Shown here in pieces: positions 1 to 7,296 of a stretch of DNA of 64,000 nucleotides (the stretch's first letter is position 1; every line of letters starts with the position of its first letter). The position numbers were made by a program, and so were the translations under genes. The notes beneath the pieces were generated by a model. It did not search any database and was not told the DNA's origin. It worked only from the letters and a program-made list of their open reading frames with translations. Source of the DNA: Hahellaceae bacterium (GTDB lineage Bacteria > Pseudomonadota > Gammaproteobacteria > Pseudomonadales > Oleiphilaceae); the NCBI GenBank assembly GCA_016716085.1, contig JADJWY010000001.1, positions 496,001 through 560,000 on the forward strand. The letters run 5' to 3'.

Positions 1-693
1 GCCTACAAGGGCCGGGAAGTTGTCAAAGATGTTTCGCTGGAGATCCGCAGTGGGGAAATCGTTGGCTTGCTGGGACCTAACGGCGCGGGGAAAACCACCT
101 GTTTCTACATGGTCGTCGGACTGGTCCCGAGTGACAAAGGGCGCATTGTCATCGATGACCAGGATATCACTGGCCTGCCAATGCACGGTCGGGCACGCAA
201 AGGCATTGGCTATCTGCCTCAGGAAGCCTCCGTCTTCCGCAAGCTGACCGTGGAAGAAAACATCATGGCGATCCTGGAAACCCGCAAGGATCTGGACAAA
301 AAACAGCGCAAGGTGAAGCTGGAAACCCTGATTGAAGAGTTTCATATTACCCACATTCGGAAAAGCCTGGGTATGAGCCTGTCAGGGGGGGAAAGACGGC
401 GACTGGAAATCGCACGTGCGCTGGCCACTGAGCCAAAGTTCATTCTCCTGGATGAACCCTTCGCAGGCGTTGACCCCATCTCCGTTAACGATATCAAACA
501 AATCATTACACATTTAAAAACGCTGGAAATCGGTGTGCTGATCACTGATCACAACGTTCGGGAAACCCTGGACATCTGTGAGCGCGCCTACATTGTCAGT
601 GAGGGCTATATCATTGCATCAGGCACATCCGAGGTCATTCTCGGCAATCAGAAAGTACGCGATGTATATCTGGGCGAACGATTCAGACTGTGA
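1..693 (+). CDS. lptB: LptB, ATPase of the LPS export ABC transporter (5' end cut off)
   Basis: Cytoplasmic ATPase of the LptB2FGC complex, which powers lipopolysaccharide extraction from the inner membrane. The reading frame is open from base 1 and lacks only about ten N-terminal residues relative to the roughly 240-residue family. Seen: Walker A GPNGAGKT early in the fragment, ABC signature LSGGERRR, Walker B FILLDEP followed by FAGVDP, and the switch histidine in ITDHNVRE. The start codon lies before the window. rpoN follows after about 80 bp, the order standard in gammaproteobacteria, where lptA normally precedes lptB. Confidence 0.97.
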   Translation, partial: AYKGREVVKDVSLEIRSGEIVGLLGPNGAGKTTCFYMVVGLVPSDKGRIVIDDQDITGLPMHGRARKGIGYLPQEASVFRKLTVEENIMAILETRKDLDKKQRKVKLETLIEEFHITHIRKSLGMSLSGGERRRLEIARALATEPKFILLDEPFAGVDPISVNDIKQIITHLKTLEIGVLITDHNVRETLDICERAYIVSEGYIIASGTSEVILGNQKVRDVYLGERFRL

Positions 694-740
694 CATAATG
701 CCAAGATCATGCCAATCTGCTAGTATGGTAGGATATGATC

Positions 741-746
741 TATAAT
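741..746 (+). promoter_or_regulatory. Candidate -10 box of an rpoN promoter
   Basis: A perfect TATAAT lies in the 82-bp gap between lptB and rpoN, 30 bp before the rpoN start. No good -35 hexamer is visible 16-18 bp upstream, so this is a moderate call. It would let rpoN and the PTS genes be transcribed apart from the lpt genes. Confidence 0.45.
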
Positions 747-775
747 TATGTGAATATTCAGGTGGTTAGCGTCAG

Positions 776-2290
776 ATGGTAATGAAAGCATCCCTGCAGC
801 TTAAACTGGGTCAGCAGCTGACAATGACCCCGCAGCTTCAGCAGGCAATCAAACTGCTACAGCTTTCCACGCTGGATTTACAGCAAGAGATTCAGCAAGC
901 CCTCGACTCCAATCCCATGCTCGAAGTCACCGACGATGACAATGAGCCCGCCGATACCTACGAACCCGATTTCATCACACCGCCCAACAAAGACGCATCG
1001 GTATCCACGCAGGAAACCGCCTCAGAGACCCGTGAGCGAGATGAGGATTTCGACTCCCTTCAGGATAACTGGAGCGAAGGTATTCCCGAGGATCTGCCCG
1101 TCGATACCGCATGGGATGATGTCTACCAGGGTTCTGCCAGCAGCACCTACAATGGTGATCAGGACGAAACCGATTTTGAGTCCCGCAACACCCGCAGTGA
1201 GTCACTGCAGGATCATCTGATGTGGCAACTCAACCTGACCCCGATGTCTGATACAGACCGTGTGATTGCAACGACCTTGATTGACGCTGTGGGTCCCGAT
1301 GGTTATCTGACCCAAACCCCGGAGGAAATTCTCGGCGGTCTCAATAGTGAAGGCGAAGAAGGCATTGAACTCGACGAGGTTGAAGCGGTCCTTAAGCGCA
1401 TTCAGCAATTTGACCCACCAGGCGTCGCCTGCCGGAGTCTGCAAGAGTGCCTTCTCATCCAGTTAGCCCAACTGCCGAGGGACACGCCCTGGCTACCGCA
1501 AGCCCGCCTGGTGATCAGCCATTACCTGTATCTGCTGGGTAACCGTGATTATGCACAGCTGATGCGCCGCAGTCGGCTCAAGGAAGAAGACCTGAAAGAA
1601 GTCATCCGACTGATCCAGACCCTTTCGCCGCGTCCGGGTGATGCTATGCAATCCACCGAGACGGAATATGTTGTGCCGGATGTCGTCGTACACAAAGCGA
1701 ATGGACGCTGGCGGGTTGAGCTTAACCCGGAGATTGCGCCCCGTCTGCGCGTTAACCCTGGCTATGCATCACTGGTCAAGCGTGCGGATAGCAGTGCGGA
1801 CAACAACTACCTGAGAGATCAGTTACAGGAAGCACGCTGGTTTATCAAAAGCCTGCAAAGCCGGAACGAAACCCTGCTCAAAGTAGCGACCAAGATTGTT
1901 GAGCATCAGCAAGGCTTTCTCGACTACGGTGAAGAGGCAATGAAACCGCTGGTGCTGCACGATATTGCGGAAGCCGTCGAAATGCATGAATCGACCATTT
2001 CACGGGTCACCACGCAGAAATATATGCACACTCCACGCGGTGTGTTCGAACTGAAATACTTTTTTTCCAGCCATGTCAGCACTGACGCGGGGGGTGAGTG
2101 TTCAAGCACGGCAATTCGAGCTATCATCAAGAAGCTGGTCGCTGCCGAGTCCGCCAAAAAACCGCTCAGTGACAGCAAAATTGCGGCGCTGCTGGGTGAT
2201 CAGGGTATCAATGTGGCTCGAAGGACCATTGCAAAATACCGGGAAGCCTTGTCGATACCTCCCTCGAATGAACGCAAACGGCTGGTGTAA
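776..2290 (+). CDS. rpoN: RNA polymerase sigma-54 factor
   Basis: Sigma factor for -24/-12 promoters that needs AAA+ activators; classically controls nitrogen and motility genes. 504 residues, normal length. Seen: glutamine-rich Region I at the N-terminus (LGQQLTMTPQLQQAIKLLQ), an acidic linker (about residues 45-135), a core-binding domain, and the RpoN box ARRTIAKYRE at about residues 481-490. Two in-frame ATGs compete, at 776 and 782. An AGGTGG Shine-Dalgarno at 760-765 sits 10 nt before the first, which favours 776, although homologues align best from 782. First gene of the rpoN-hpf-ptsN-rapZ-npr cluster. Confidence 0.98.
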   Translation: MVMKASLQLKLGQQLTMTPQLQQAIKLLQLSTLDLQQEIQQALDSNPMLEVTDDDNEPADTYEPDFITPPNKDASVSTQETASETRERDEDFDSLQDNWSEGIPEDLPVDTAWDDVYQGSASSTYNGDQDETDFESRNTRSESLQDHLMWQLNLTPMSDTDRVIATTLIDAVGPDGYLTQTPEEILGGLNSEGEEGIELDEVEAVLKRIQQFDPPGVACRSLQECLLIQLAQLPRDTPWLPQARLVISHYLYLLGNRDYAQLMRRSRLKEEDLKEVIRLIQTLSPRPGDAMQSTETEYVVPDVVVHKANGRWRVELNPEIAPRLRVNPGYASLVKRADSSADNNYLRDQLQEARWFIKSLQSRNETLLKVATKIVEHQQGFLDYGEEAMKPLVLHDIAEAVEMHESTISRVTTQKYMHTPRGVFELKYFFSSHVSTDAGGECSSTAIRAIIKKLVAAESAKKPLSDSKIAALLGDQGINVARRTIAKYREALSIPPSNERKRLV

Positions 2291-2303
2291 TACAAATATG
2301 ATC

Positions 2304-2325
2304 CGCGTCATTCGCGAATGATGCG
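2304..2325. repeat. Palindrome between rpoN and hpf
   Basis: The core TCATTCGCGAATGA (2308-2321) is a perfect 14-bp palindrome. With one G-T pair it extends to a 22-base hairpin (2304-2325). No T-run follows, so it is not a standard intrinsic terminator. It could be a dyad operator or an RNA processing or attenuation hairpin within the rpoN-hpf transcript. Confidence 0.6.
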
Positions 2326-2379
2326 ACCTCGCCCCAAAATAAGAAGGGCGTTCTTACCTGCAAACTGAAGGAGTAAACT

Positions 2380-2688
2380 ATGCAACTCAATATTACTGGA
2401 CACCAGGTTGATCTGACTGACTCGCTGAAGTCCTACGTGACCAACAAGTTCAACAAACTTGAGCGCCACTTTGATCACATCAGTAATGCTCAGGTTACAC
2501 TTTCCATTCAGAAGCAGCGACAAATGGCAGAAGCCAGTTTGCATATCACTGGCGGTGAAATCCACGCCAATGCCGAGCATGAAGACATGTATGCGGCGAT
2601 CGACGCCCTGATCGACAAGCTTGATCGTCAGGTGCTAAAGCACAAAGAAAAAGCGATTGACCGTTCACACGGAGCCGCCAACCGCTGA
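2380..2688 (+). CDS. hpf: Ribosome hibernation-promoting factor (short form)
   Basis: Binds the 30S decoding region and promotes 100S ribosome dimers in stationary phase. 102 residues matches the short HPF/YhbH class without the C-terminal dimerisation domain of long HPF. Seen: N-terminal MQLNITGHQVDLTDSLK and the beta-alpha-beta-beta-beta-alpha pattern, ending in a basic tail. AAGGAG lies 6 nt before the ATG. Lies between rpoN and ptsN as in Pseudomonas and E. coli; ptsN starts 7 nt downstream, suggesting translational coupling. Confidence 0.96.
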   Translation: MQLNITGHQVDLTDSLKSYVTNKFNKLERHFDHISNAQVTLSIQKQRQMAEASLHITGGEIHANAEHEDMYAAIDALIDKLDRQVLKHKEKAIDRSHGAANR

Positions 2689-2695
2689 AACCAGC

Positions 2696-3172
2696 ATGTC
2701 AGACACTAAACTCACCATCGAGAGCATCATCTCCCCTGCCCTGACGCGCTGCGCAGTGGCAGGGAGCAGCAAAAAACGGGTTCTGGAATTTATTGCTCAC
2801 CTGGTTTCTGAGCACTTGTCATTTCTGGATGAAAATACCTTATTCAATAATCTGGTATGCCGGGAACGCCTTGGCAGCACAGGCATCGGACAAGGCATCG
2901 CAATTCCACATTGCCGACTCGAAAACTGTGACCGGGTTATTGGCGCACTGATCACCCTGAAAGACAAAATTGACTTTGACTCCATCGATAGTCAGCCGGT
3001 CGATCTGCTTTTTGTTTTGATCGTGCCACAAGAAGCGACGGGAGAACATCTCGATCTGCTGAGCCAACTGGCGCAAAAGTTCAATAATCCTGCCTTTTGC
3101 GCCCGTTTACGCGACTGCCAGACCGATGATGAATTGTTCAACGCGGCGATTACACCGCAAAGCAAAGCGTAA
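2696..3172 (+). CDS. ptsN: Nitrogen-PTS EIIA protein PtsN (EIIA-Ntr)
   Basis: Phospho-acceptor of the nitrogen phosphotransferase system, a regulatory rather than sugar-transporting branch that affects potassium, nitrogen and envelope stress responses. The EIIA type-2 fold shows the motif GIGQGIAIPH, whose histidine (about residue 72) is the phosphorylation site. The frame is open to an ATG at 2657, but that overlaps hpf and adds 13 non-conserved residues, so the ATG at 2696 (158 residues, 7 nt after the hpf stop) is preferred. Its phosphodonor Npr is two genes downstream. Confidence 0.96.
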   Translation: MSDTKLTIESIISPALTRCAVAGSSKKRVLEFIAHLVSEHLSFLDENTLFNNLVCRERLGSTGIGQGIAIPHCRLENCDRVIGALITLKDKIDFDSIDSQPVDLLFVLIVPQEATGEHLDLLSQLAQKFNNPAFCARLRDCQTDDELFNAAITPQSKA

Positions 3173-3210
3173 CCGTCTACACTCCAGTAGAGTGAGACTG
3201 GAGGTTAGAC

Positions 3211-4071
3211 ATGAAACTGATTATTGTCAGCGGCCGATCGGGTTCCGGTAAAAGTACCGCCTTGCATGTTCTGGAAGATACGGGCTTTTACTGCATCGAC
3301 AACCTCCCCATTGGCCTGATGGCCCCCCTGACGCATGAAGCCCTGACGCACCGGGCGCCAGGCGCGCAAAAAATTGCGGCAAGCATTGATGCACGCAACC
3401 TGTCACGCGAACTCAAAGATTTTCCGGATATCATTCACCGCCTGGAAAGCCAGGGCGTCGAAACCGAGACCATTTACCTGGACGCCGACGATGAAACCCT
3501 GCTGACGCGTTTTCATGGCACACGGCGTAAGCACCCACTTTCCAGCCGAACGATTTCGCTTCGTGAAGCCATTGCCCAGGAAAAGGCCATGCTGGAACCG
3601 ATTGCCAGCGCCTCAACTTTGTTCATTGACACCAGTGAACTCACCATTTATCAGTTACGTGATCAAATCAAAATGCGCGTGCTGGGGCATCAGCATCAGG
3701 AGCTGGCGTTGCTGGTACAATCTTTTGGCTTCAAACACGGGGTGCCCTCGGATAGCGATCTGGTGTTCGATGTACGCTGCCTGCCCAACCCCTATTGGGA
3801 TCCGGCGCTGAGAAGTTACAAAGGAACCGACACCCCCATTATTCAGTTCATGGAAGCCCATCAGGAAAGTCAGAAGATGATTGAAGATATCTGCGGTTTT
3901 CTTGAATCCTGGCTACCCCACTTTCAGAACAGCAATCGCACCTATCTTACAATCAGTGTGGGCTGTACCGGGGGGCAGCATCGATCCGTCTACATCTGTG
4001 AAAAAATTAAAGACCGTTTAAACCAATCCTATGATAACGTGCAGATCCGGCACCAGGAACTTTCAGATTGA
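3211..4071 (+). CDS. rapZ: RNase adapter protein RapZ
   Basis: RNA-binding, nucleotide-binding protein. In enterobacteria it delivers the sRNA GlmZ to RNase E and so controls amino-sugar synthesis; in other groups the role is less clear. 286 residues, typical. Seen: Walker A GRSGSGKS at residues 8-15, and the conserved C-terminal domain with GCTGGQHRSVYICEKI. TGGAGG lies 7-9 nt before the ATG. Between ptsN and npr, the usual position; npr begins 9 nt downstream. Confidence 0.97.
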   Translation: MKLIIVSGRSGSGKSTALHVLEDTGFYCIDNLPIGLMAPLTHEALTHRAPGAQKIAASIDARNLSRELKDFPDIIHRLESQGVETETIYLDADDETLLTRFHGTRRKHPLSSRTISLREAIAQEKAMLEPIASASTLFIDTSELTIYQLRDQIKMRVLGHQHQELALLVQSFGFKHGVPSDSDLVFDVRCLPNPYWDPALRSYKGTDTPIIQFMEAHQESQKMIEDICGFLESWLPHFQNSNRTYLTISVGCTGGQHRSVYICEKIKDRLNQSYDNVQIRHQELSD

Positions 4072-4080
4072 ACCCCGCGC

Positions 4081-4350
4081 ATGATTGAAAAGCAGCTTAC
4101 TATTATTAACAAACTTGGCCTTCACGCCCGGGCTGCCGCTAAATTTGTGGCGACGGCAGGACGCTACGCCAGTTCGGTTCGCATCTGCAAGGGTGCCCAG
4201 GACGTCGACGGCAAGAGCATCATGGCCGTCATGATGCTAGCGGCCAGTATTGGCACACCGCTGATCATCCGCACCGATGGCGAAGATGAAGAGGCCTGCA
4301 TGGACGCGATTGAAGCCCTGATCAACAACTATTTCGATGAGGGTGAATAA
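4081..4350 (+). CDS. ptsO: Nitrogen-PTS phosphocarrier protein NPr (HPr family)
   Basis: HPr-like carrier that passes phosphate from EI-Ntr (PtsP, not in this window) to PtsN. 89 residues. Seen: active-site KLGLHARAA with His15, and a serine at residue 46 in GKSIMAV, at the position of the regulatory serine of HPr. In gammaproteobacteria without HPr kinase that serine is probably not used. Last gene of the rpoN-PTS cluster; no intrinsic terminator is evident after it. Confidence 0.95.
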   Translation: MIEKQLTIINKLGLHARAAAKFVATAGRYASSVRICKGAQDVDGKSIMAVMMLAASIGTPLIIRTDGEDEEACMDAIEALINNYFDEGE

Positions 4351-4404
4351 ACCCTCCACGCCTCACACCTGGCTGATTTTATTATACTTTCGGTAAGCCC
4401 TAAC

Positions 4405-4433
4405 CTGACAGAATCACCTCCCCCACCTATACT
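4405..4433 (+). promoter_or_regulatory. Sigma-70 promoter of mgtE
   Basis: CTGACA (4405-4410) and TATACT (4428-4433), separated by exactly 17 bp, each match consensus at 5 of 6 positions. The predicted transcript starts near 4440, leaving a leader of about 40 nt before the mgtE ATG. That is too short for a magnesium (M-box) riboswitch. Confidence 0.7.
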
Positions 4434-4480
4434 CAGGCATGGTTAGACTCCCGCTCCCGAAGAAGTAGACAGGATAAACT

Positions 4481-5842
4481 ATGGCGCCAATGACTGATAA
4501 AAACCGGGTCAAGACACGCCTAAGGTCCATTACTGATGCGTTAGAATCAGGATCGCTTTCCCAGGTCTCACGCATTTTAAACAGCGGTCTCGACCCCAGC
4601 GATATCGCCCATCTGCTCGAATCCTCCCCTCCTAAACAGCGAAAGCTACTCTGGCAGCTGGTCGAAGACGATCTGGACGGCGATGTTCTGCAGTATCTGA
4701 GTGACGAGATACGCTCCGACTTCCTTAGCGAGATGGATGCCAAGGACGTTATATCCATCGCAGAAGATCTGGAAATCGACGACCTTGCGGACTTACTGCA
4801 GCAATTGCCGGAAACGGTCATCACCGAAGTCCTCGACACCATGGACAACCAGGATCGCCAGCGCCTGGAAGAAGTCCTGTCCTACCCGGAGGACTCTGCC
4901 GGTGGTCTGATGGATACCGACGTGGTGACGGTGCGCCCGGACATCACGGTTGAAGTCGTGCTGCGTTATCTGCGCAAACACAAGTCCTTACCGGAAATGA
5001 CGGATGCACTCGTCGTTGTTAATCGAAAAGACGATTATATCGGTGTGCTGCCACTGACAACCCTACTGGTTTCCAATCCTCAGTCCACCGTAAGGGAGCT
5101 GATGGAAACGGATATCGACCCTATCCTGGTCACAACGAATGACAGTGAAGTCGCACAGCGTTTTGCCCGCCAGGATTTGGTCTCTGCCCCCGTCGTTGAT
5201 GCGGATGGAAAGCTCGTCGGGCGTATCACCATCGATGACGTGGTCGACGTTATTCGTGAAGATGCTGACCATGAAATCATGAGCATGGCGGGTCTTGACG
5301 AGGAAGAGGATATGTTCGCACCCATCCTCAAGACAGCACGCAGCCGGGCGATCTGGCTGGGCATCAACTTGCTGACAGCCTTCCTCGCCTCAGCCGTCAT
5401 CGGGATGTTTGAACATACCATTGAAAAGGTCGTTGCCCTGGCGGTTCTGATGCCGATTGTCGCGAGCATGGGTGGCATCGCAGGCAGTCAGGCGCTGACA
5501 CTGGTCATTCGAGGGATGGCGACGGGTAAAGTCAGCCAAAGTAATATCGGGTGGCTCATTAACCGCGAGTTTCTGGTCGGTCTGCTGAACGGCGTGTTAT
5601 GGTCAGTGATCGTCGCCGGTGCTGCAACGGCCTGGTTTCAGGACTGGACGATTGGCGCATTGATTGCGACCGCATTATTAATCAACCTTACCGTGGCGGC
5701 GCTGGCCGGAACGATGCTGCCTGTTATACTGAAACGGCTAAAGATTGACCCCGCCCTCGCCGGTGGTGTGATTTTGACAACCGTCACCGATGTGGTAGGC
5801 TTCTGCGCTTTCCTGGGCTTGGCGACGATCACTTATGCATGA
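4481..5842 (+). CDS. mgtE: Magnesium transporter MgtE
   Basis: Inner-membrane Mg2+ channel/transporter, probably gated by cytoplasmic Mg2+. 453 residues. Seen in order: acidic N-terminal MgtE_N superhelical domain (about 30-130), two CBS domains (about 135-260; LMDTDVVTVRPD and the second repeat LMETDIDPILV), a connecting helix, and five hydrophobic segments (about 290-453) with the conserved PIVASMGGIAGSQ region. Start ATG follows AGGATAAACT. Its own promoter separates it from npr. Its stop overlaps the start of darP by 8 bp, so the two are probably co-translated. Confidence 0.96.
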   Translation: MAPMTDKNRVKTRLRSITDALESGSLSQVSRILNSGLDPSDIAHLLESSPPKQRKLLWQLVEDDLDGDVLQYLSDEIRSDFLSEMDAKDVISIAEDLEIDDLADLLQQLPETVITEVLDTMDNQDRQRLEEVLSYPEDSAGGLMDTDVVTVRPDITVEVVLRYLRKHKSLPEMTDALVVVNRKDDYIGVLPLTTLLVSNPQSTVRELMETDIDPILVTTNDSEVAQRFARQDLVSAPVVDADGKLVGRITIDDVVDVIREDADHEIMSMAGLDEEEDMFAPILKTARSRAIWLGINLLTAFLASAVIGMFEHTIEKVVALAVLMPIVASMGGIAGSQALTLVIRGMATGKVSQSNIGWLINREFLVGLLNGVLWSVIVAGAATAWFQDWTIGALIATALLINLTVAALAGTMLPVILKRLKIDPALAGGVILTTVTDVVGFCAFLGLATITYA

Positions 5843-6356
5843 GTACGATGACAGCGACGACTTTGATGACTTGCCGGACAAACCGAGCAAAAGCGCACGC
5901 AAGCGTGCCATGCAACATCTGCAGGATTTGGGTCAGCGCATCGGCGCCTTAAAACCAGAGCAAATTGCATCACTGGCGTTACCCGAAAGACTGGATCAGG
6001 CCATGGCTGAGCTCAAACGCCTCAAGGCTAGAGAGGCGATCCGCCGGCACCTGCAATATATCGGAAAGTTGATGCGTGAAACGGACTCCGAAGCCCTGGA
6101 AGCCCGTGTCAACGCCCTGACAGCATCGGGAGCGCTGGAAAAAACACGTTTCAAAAATGCTGAGCGCTGGCGTGACCGCTTTATTGAGCAAGGTCTTTCA
6201 GGTGAGGCGCTGCAGGCTTTTCACACGCAATATCCAGAGGTCGATGCCGATTTGCTGAAACAGCACGTGGACGAAGCCTGGGATGATCATCAAAAAGGCA
6301 TGAACCGGGGCAAAAGCAAGTTACTGTTTCGCTTTCTCTACGACCAGCTGGCTTAG
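5835..6356 (+). CDS. darP: Ribosome biogenesis factor DarP/YjgA (DUF615)
   Basis: Small basic helical protein that associates with late 50S precursors in E. coli (YjgA/DarP). 173 residues. Seen: acidic N-terminus (DSDDFDDLPDKPSKSARKR), then helical sequence with the family segments LKRLKAREAIRRHLQYIGKLMR and GKSKLLFRFLYDQL. Overlaps mgtE by 8 bp. In Pseudomonas this gene lies beside pmbA and tldD; neither is present here. Convergent with the nitrilase-family gene, 44 bp apart, no clear terminator between them. Confidence 0.94.
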   Translation: MHEYDDSDDFDDLPDKPSKSARKRAMQHLQDLGQRIGALKPEQIASLALPERLDQAMAELKRLKAREAIRRHLQYIGKLMRETDSEALEARVNALTASGALEKTRFKNAERWRDRFIEQGLSGEALQAFHTQYPEVDADLLKQHVDEAWDDHQKGMNRGKSKLLFRFLYDQLA

Positions 6357-6400
6357 GGACTACGCACATTTCATCGGCGCTTTAACCCTGCCACCGCGTC

Positions 6401-7270
6401 TTAACGGAGAGGACGCTGATGCTGCTGCAGCGGCATCGCCTTGCGAATACTGACCAGGCGATCTGCGTCAAGGGTGGCGATGGCGATCCCCTCTCCCTCC
6501 TGCGTGACGCAGTCAAGGACCTCACCCCAGGGATCGATAATCATGGAATGCCCCCAGGTGCGGCGGCGGGCATCATGCTCCCCCCCCTGGTTTGGTGCAA
6601 CAATATAGACCTGATTCTCGATAGCCCGAGCGCGCAGGAGGGTCTTCCAATGGTGCCGCCCGGTTTCAAAGGTGAACGCCGCCGGGACCACAATCACATC
6701 GCATCCTCTGGCTCTCAGGTGACTGAACAAAGCCGGAAAACGCAGATCATAACAAATGCTCAGTCCAACATGCAGGCGATACAAACAACCGGAATGGCTG
6801 CCCTGTATGTCAATATCAATAACCGACTCACCGGGTTCAAAGCGTTCGGACTCCCGGTAGCGACCCTGCGCATCACCGACGTCCACATCAAACAGATGTA
6901 GTTTGTCATAGCGTGCCCGCTCGACGCCATCCGGCCCGTATACTCGGCAAACGGAGCGTACCCGTCCATCCTCGATCAGGCTGCCATCAGGACGCCTGGC
7001 GTCCGGCAGGGAGCCGGCAAAAATCCAGATCTGATGTGCGCTGGAAAGACGAGCAAGCCATTGACGCACTTCGCTATCTGGCCACTGCGCCTGTTCACCC
7101 AGCACCCGACTGCCAGCGCCATCCATCAGGGCAAAATTTTCGGGCAACACGACCCAATGTGCGCCTTTTTCAACCGCTTGCCTGACCAAGCCCTCAATCC
7201 TGAGCAGGTTGGTTTTCAGGTCAGCGGTGCTGACCAGTTGTATCGCCGCGACACACACAATGCCATGCAT
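6401..7270 (-). CDS. Nitrilase-superfamily amidase (Nit1-like, probable deaminated-glutathione amidase)
   Basis: Carbon-nitrogen hydrolase with the complete catalytic triad: Glu44 (VVLPENFAL), Lys123 (YDKLHLFDVD) and Cys173 (LSICYDLRFP). The LHLFDVDV and SICYDLRFP signatures are those of the Nit1/YafV-related branch, several members of which hydrolyse deaminated glutathione, a metabolite-repair reaction. The substrate is therefore inferred from family. 289 residues. Its start lies 26 nt after the yhdP stop, so it is probably the last gene of the yhdP/rng/maf/mre group, as in Pseudomonas. Confidence 0.85.
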   Translation of the reverse strand: MHGIVCVAAIQLVSTADLKTNLLRIEGLVRQAVEKGAHWVVLPENFALMDGAGSRVLGEQAQWPDSEVRQWLARLSSAHQIWIFAGSLPDARRPDGSLIEDGRVRSVCRVYGPDGVERARYDKLHLFDVDVGDAQGRYRESERFEPGESVIDIDIQGSHSGCLYRLHVGLSICYDLRFPALFSHLRARGCDVIVVPAAFTFETGRHHWKTLLRARAIENQVYIVAPNQGGEHDARRRTWGHSMIIDPWGEVLDCVTQEGEGIAIATLDADRLVSIRKAMPLQQHQRPLR

Positions 7271-7296
7271 GGCTGTTTCTCTTCAATCAAATCGGG

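Noticed and set aside
2657..2695. Upstream ATG for ptsN
   Set aside because: It lies inside hpf and adds residues absent from homologues; 2696 is better placed.
4351..4480. Magnesium riboswitch before mgtE
   Set aside because: The predicted leader is only about 40 nt and shows no M-box-like structure.
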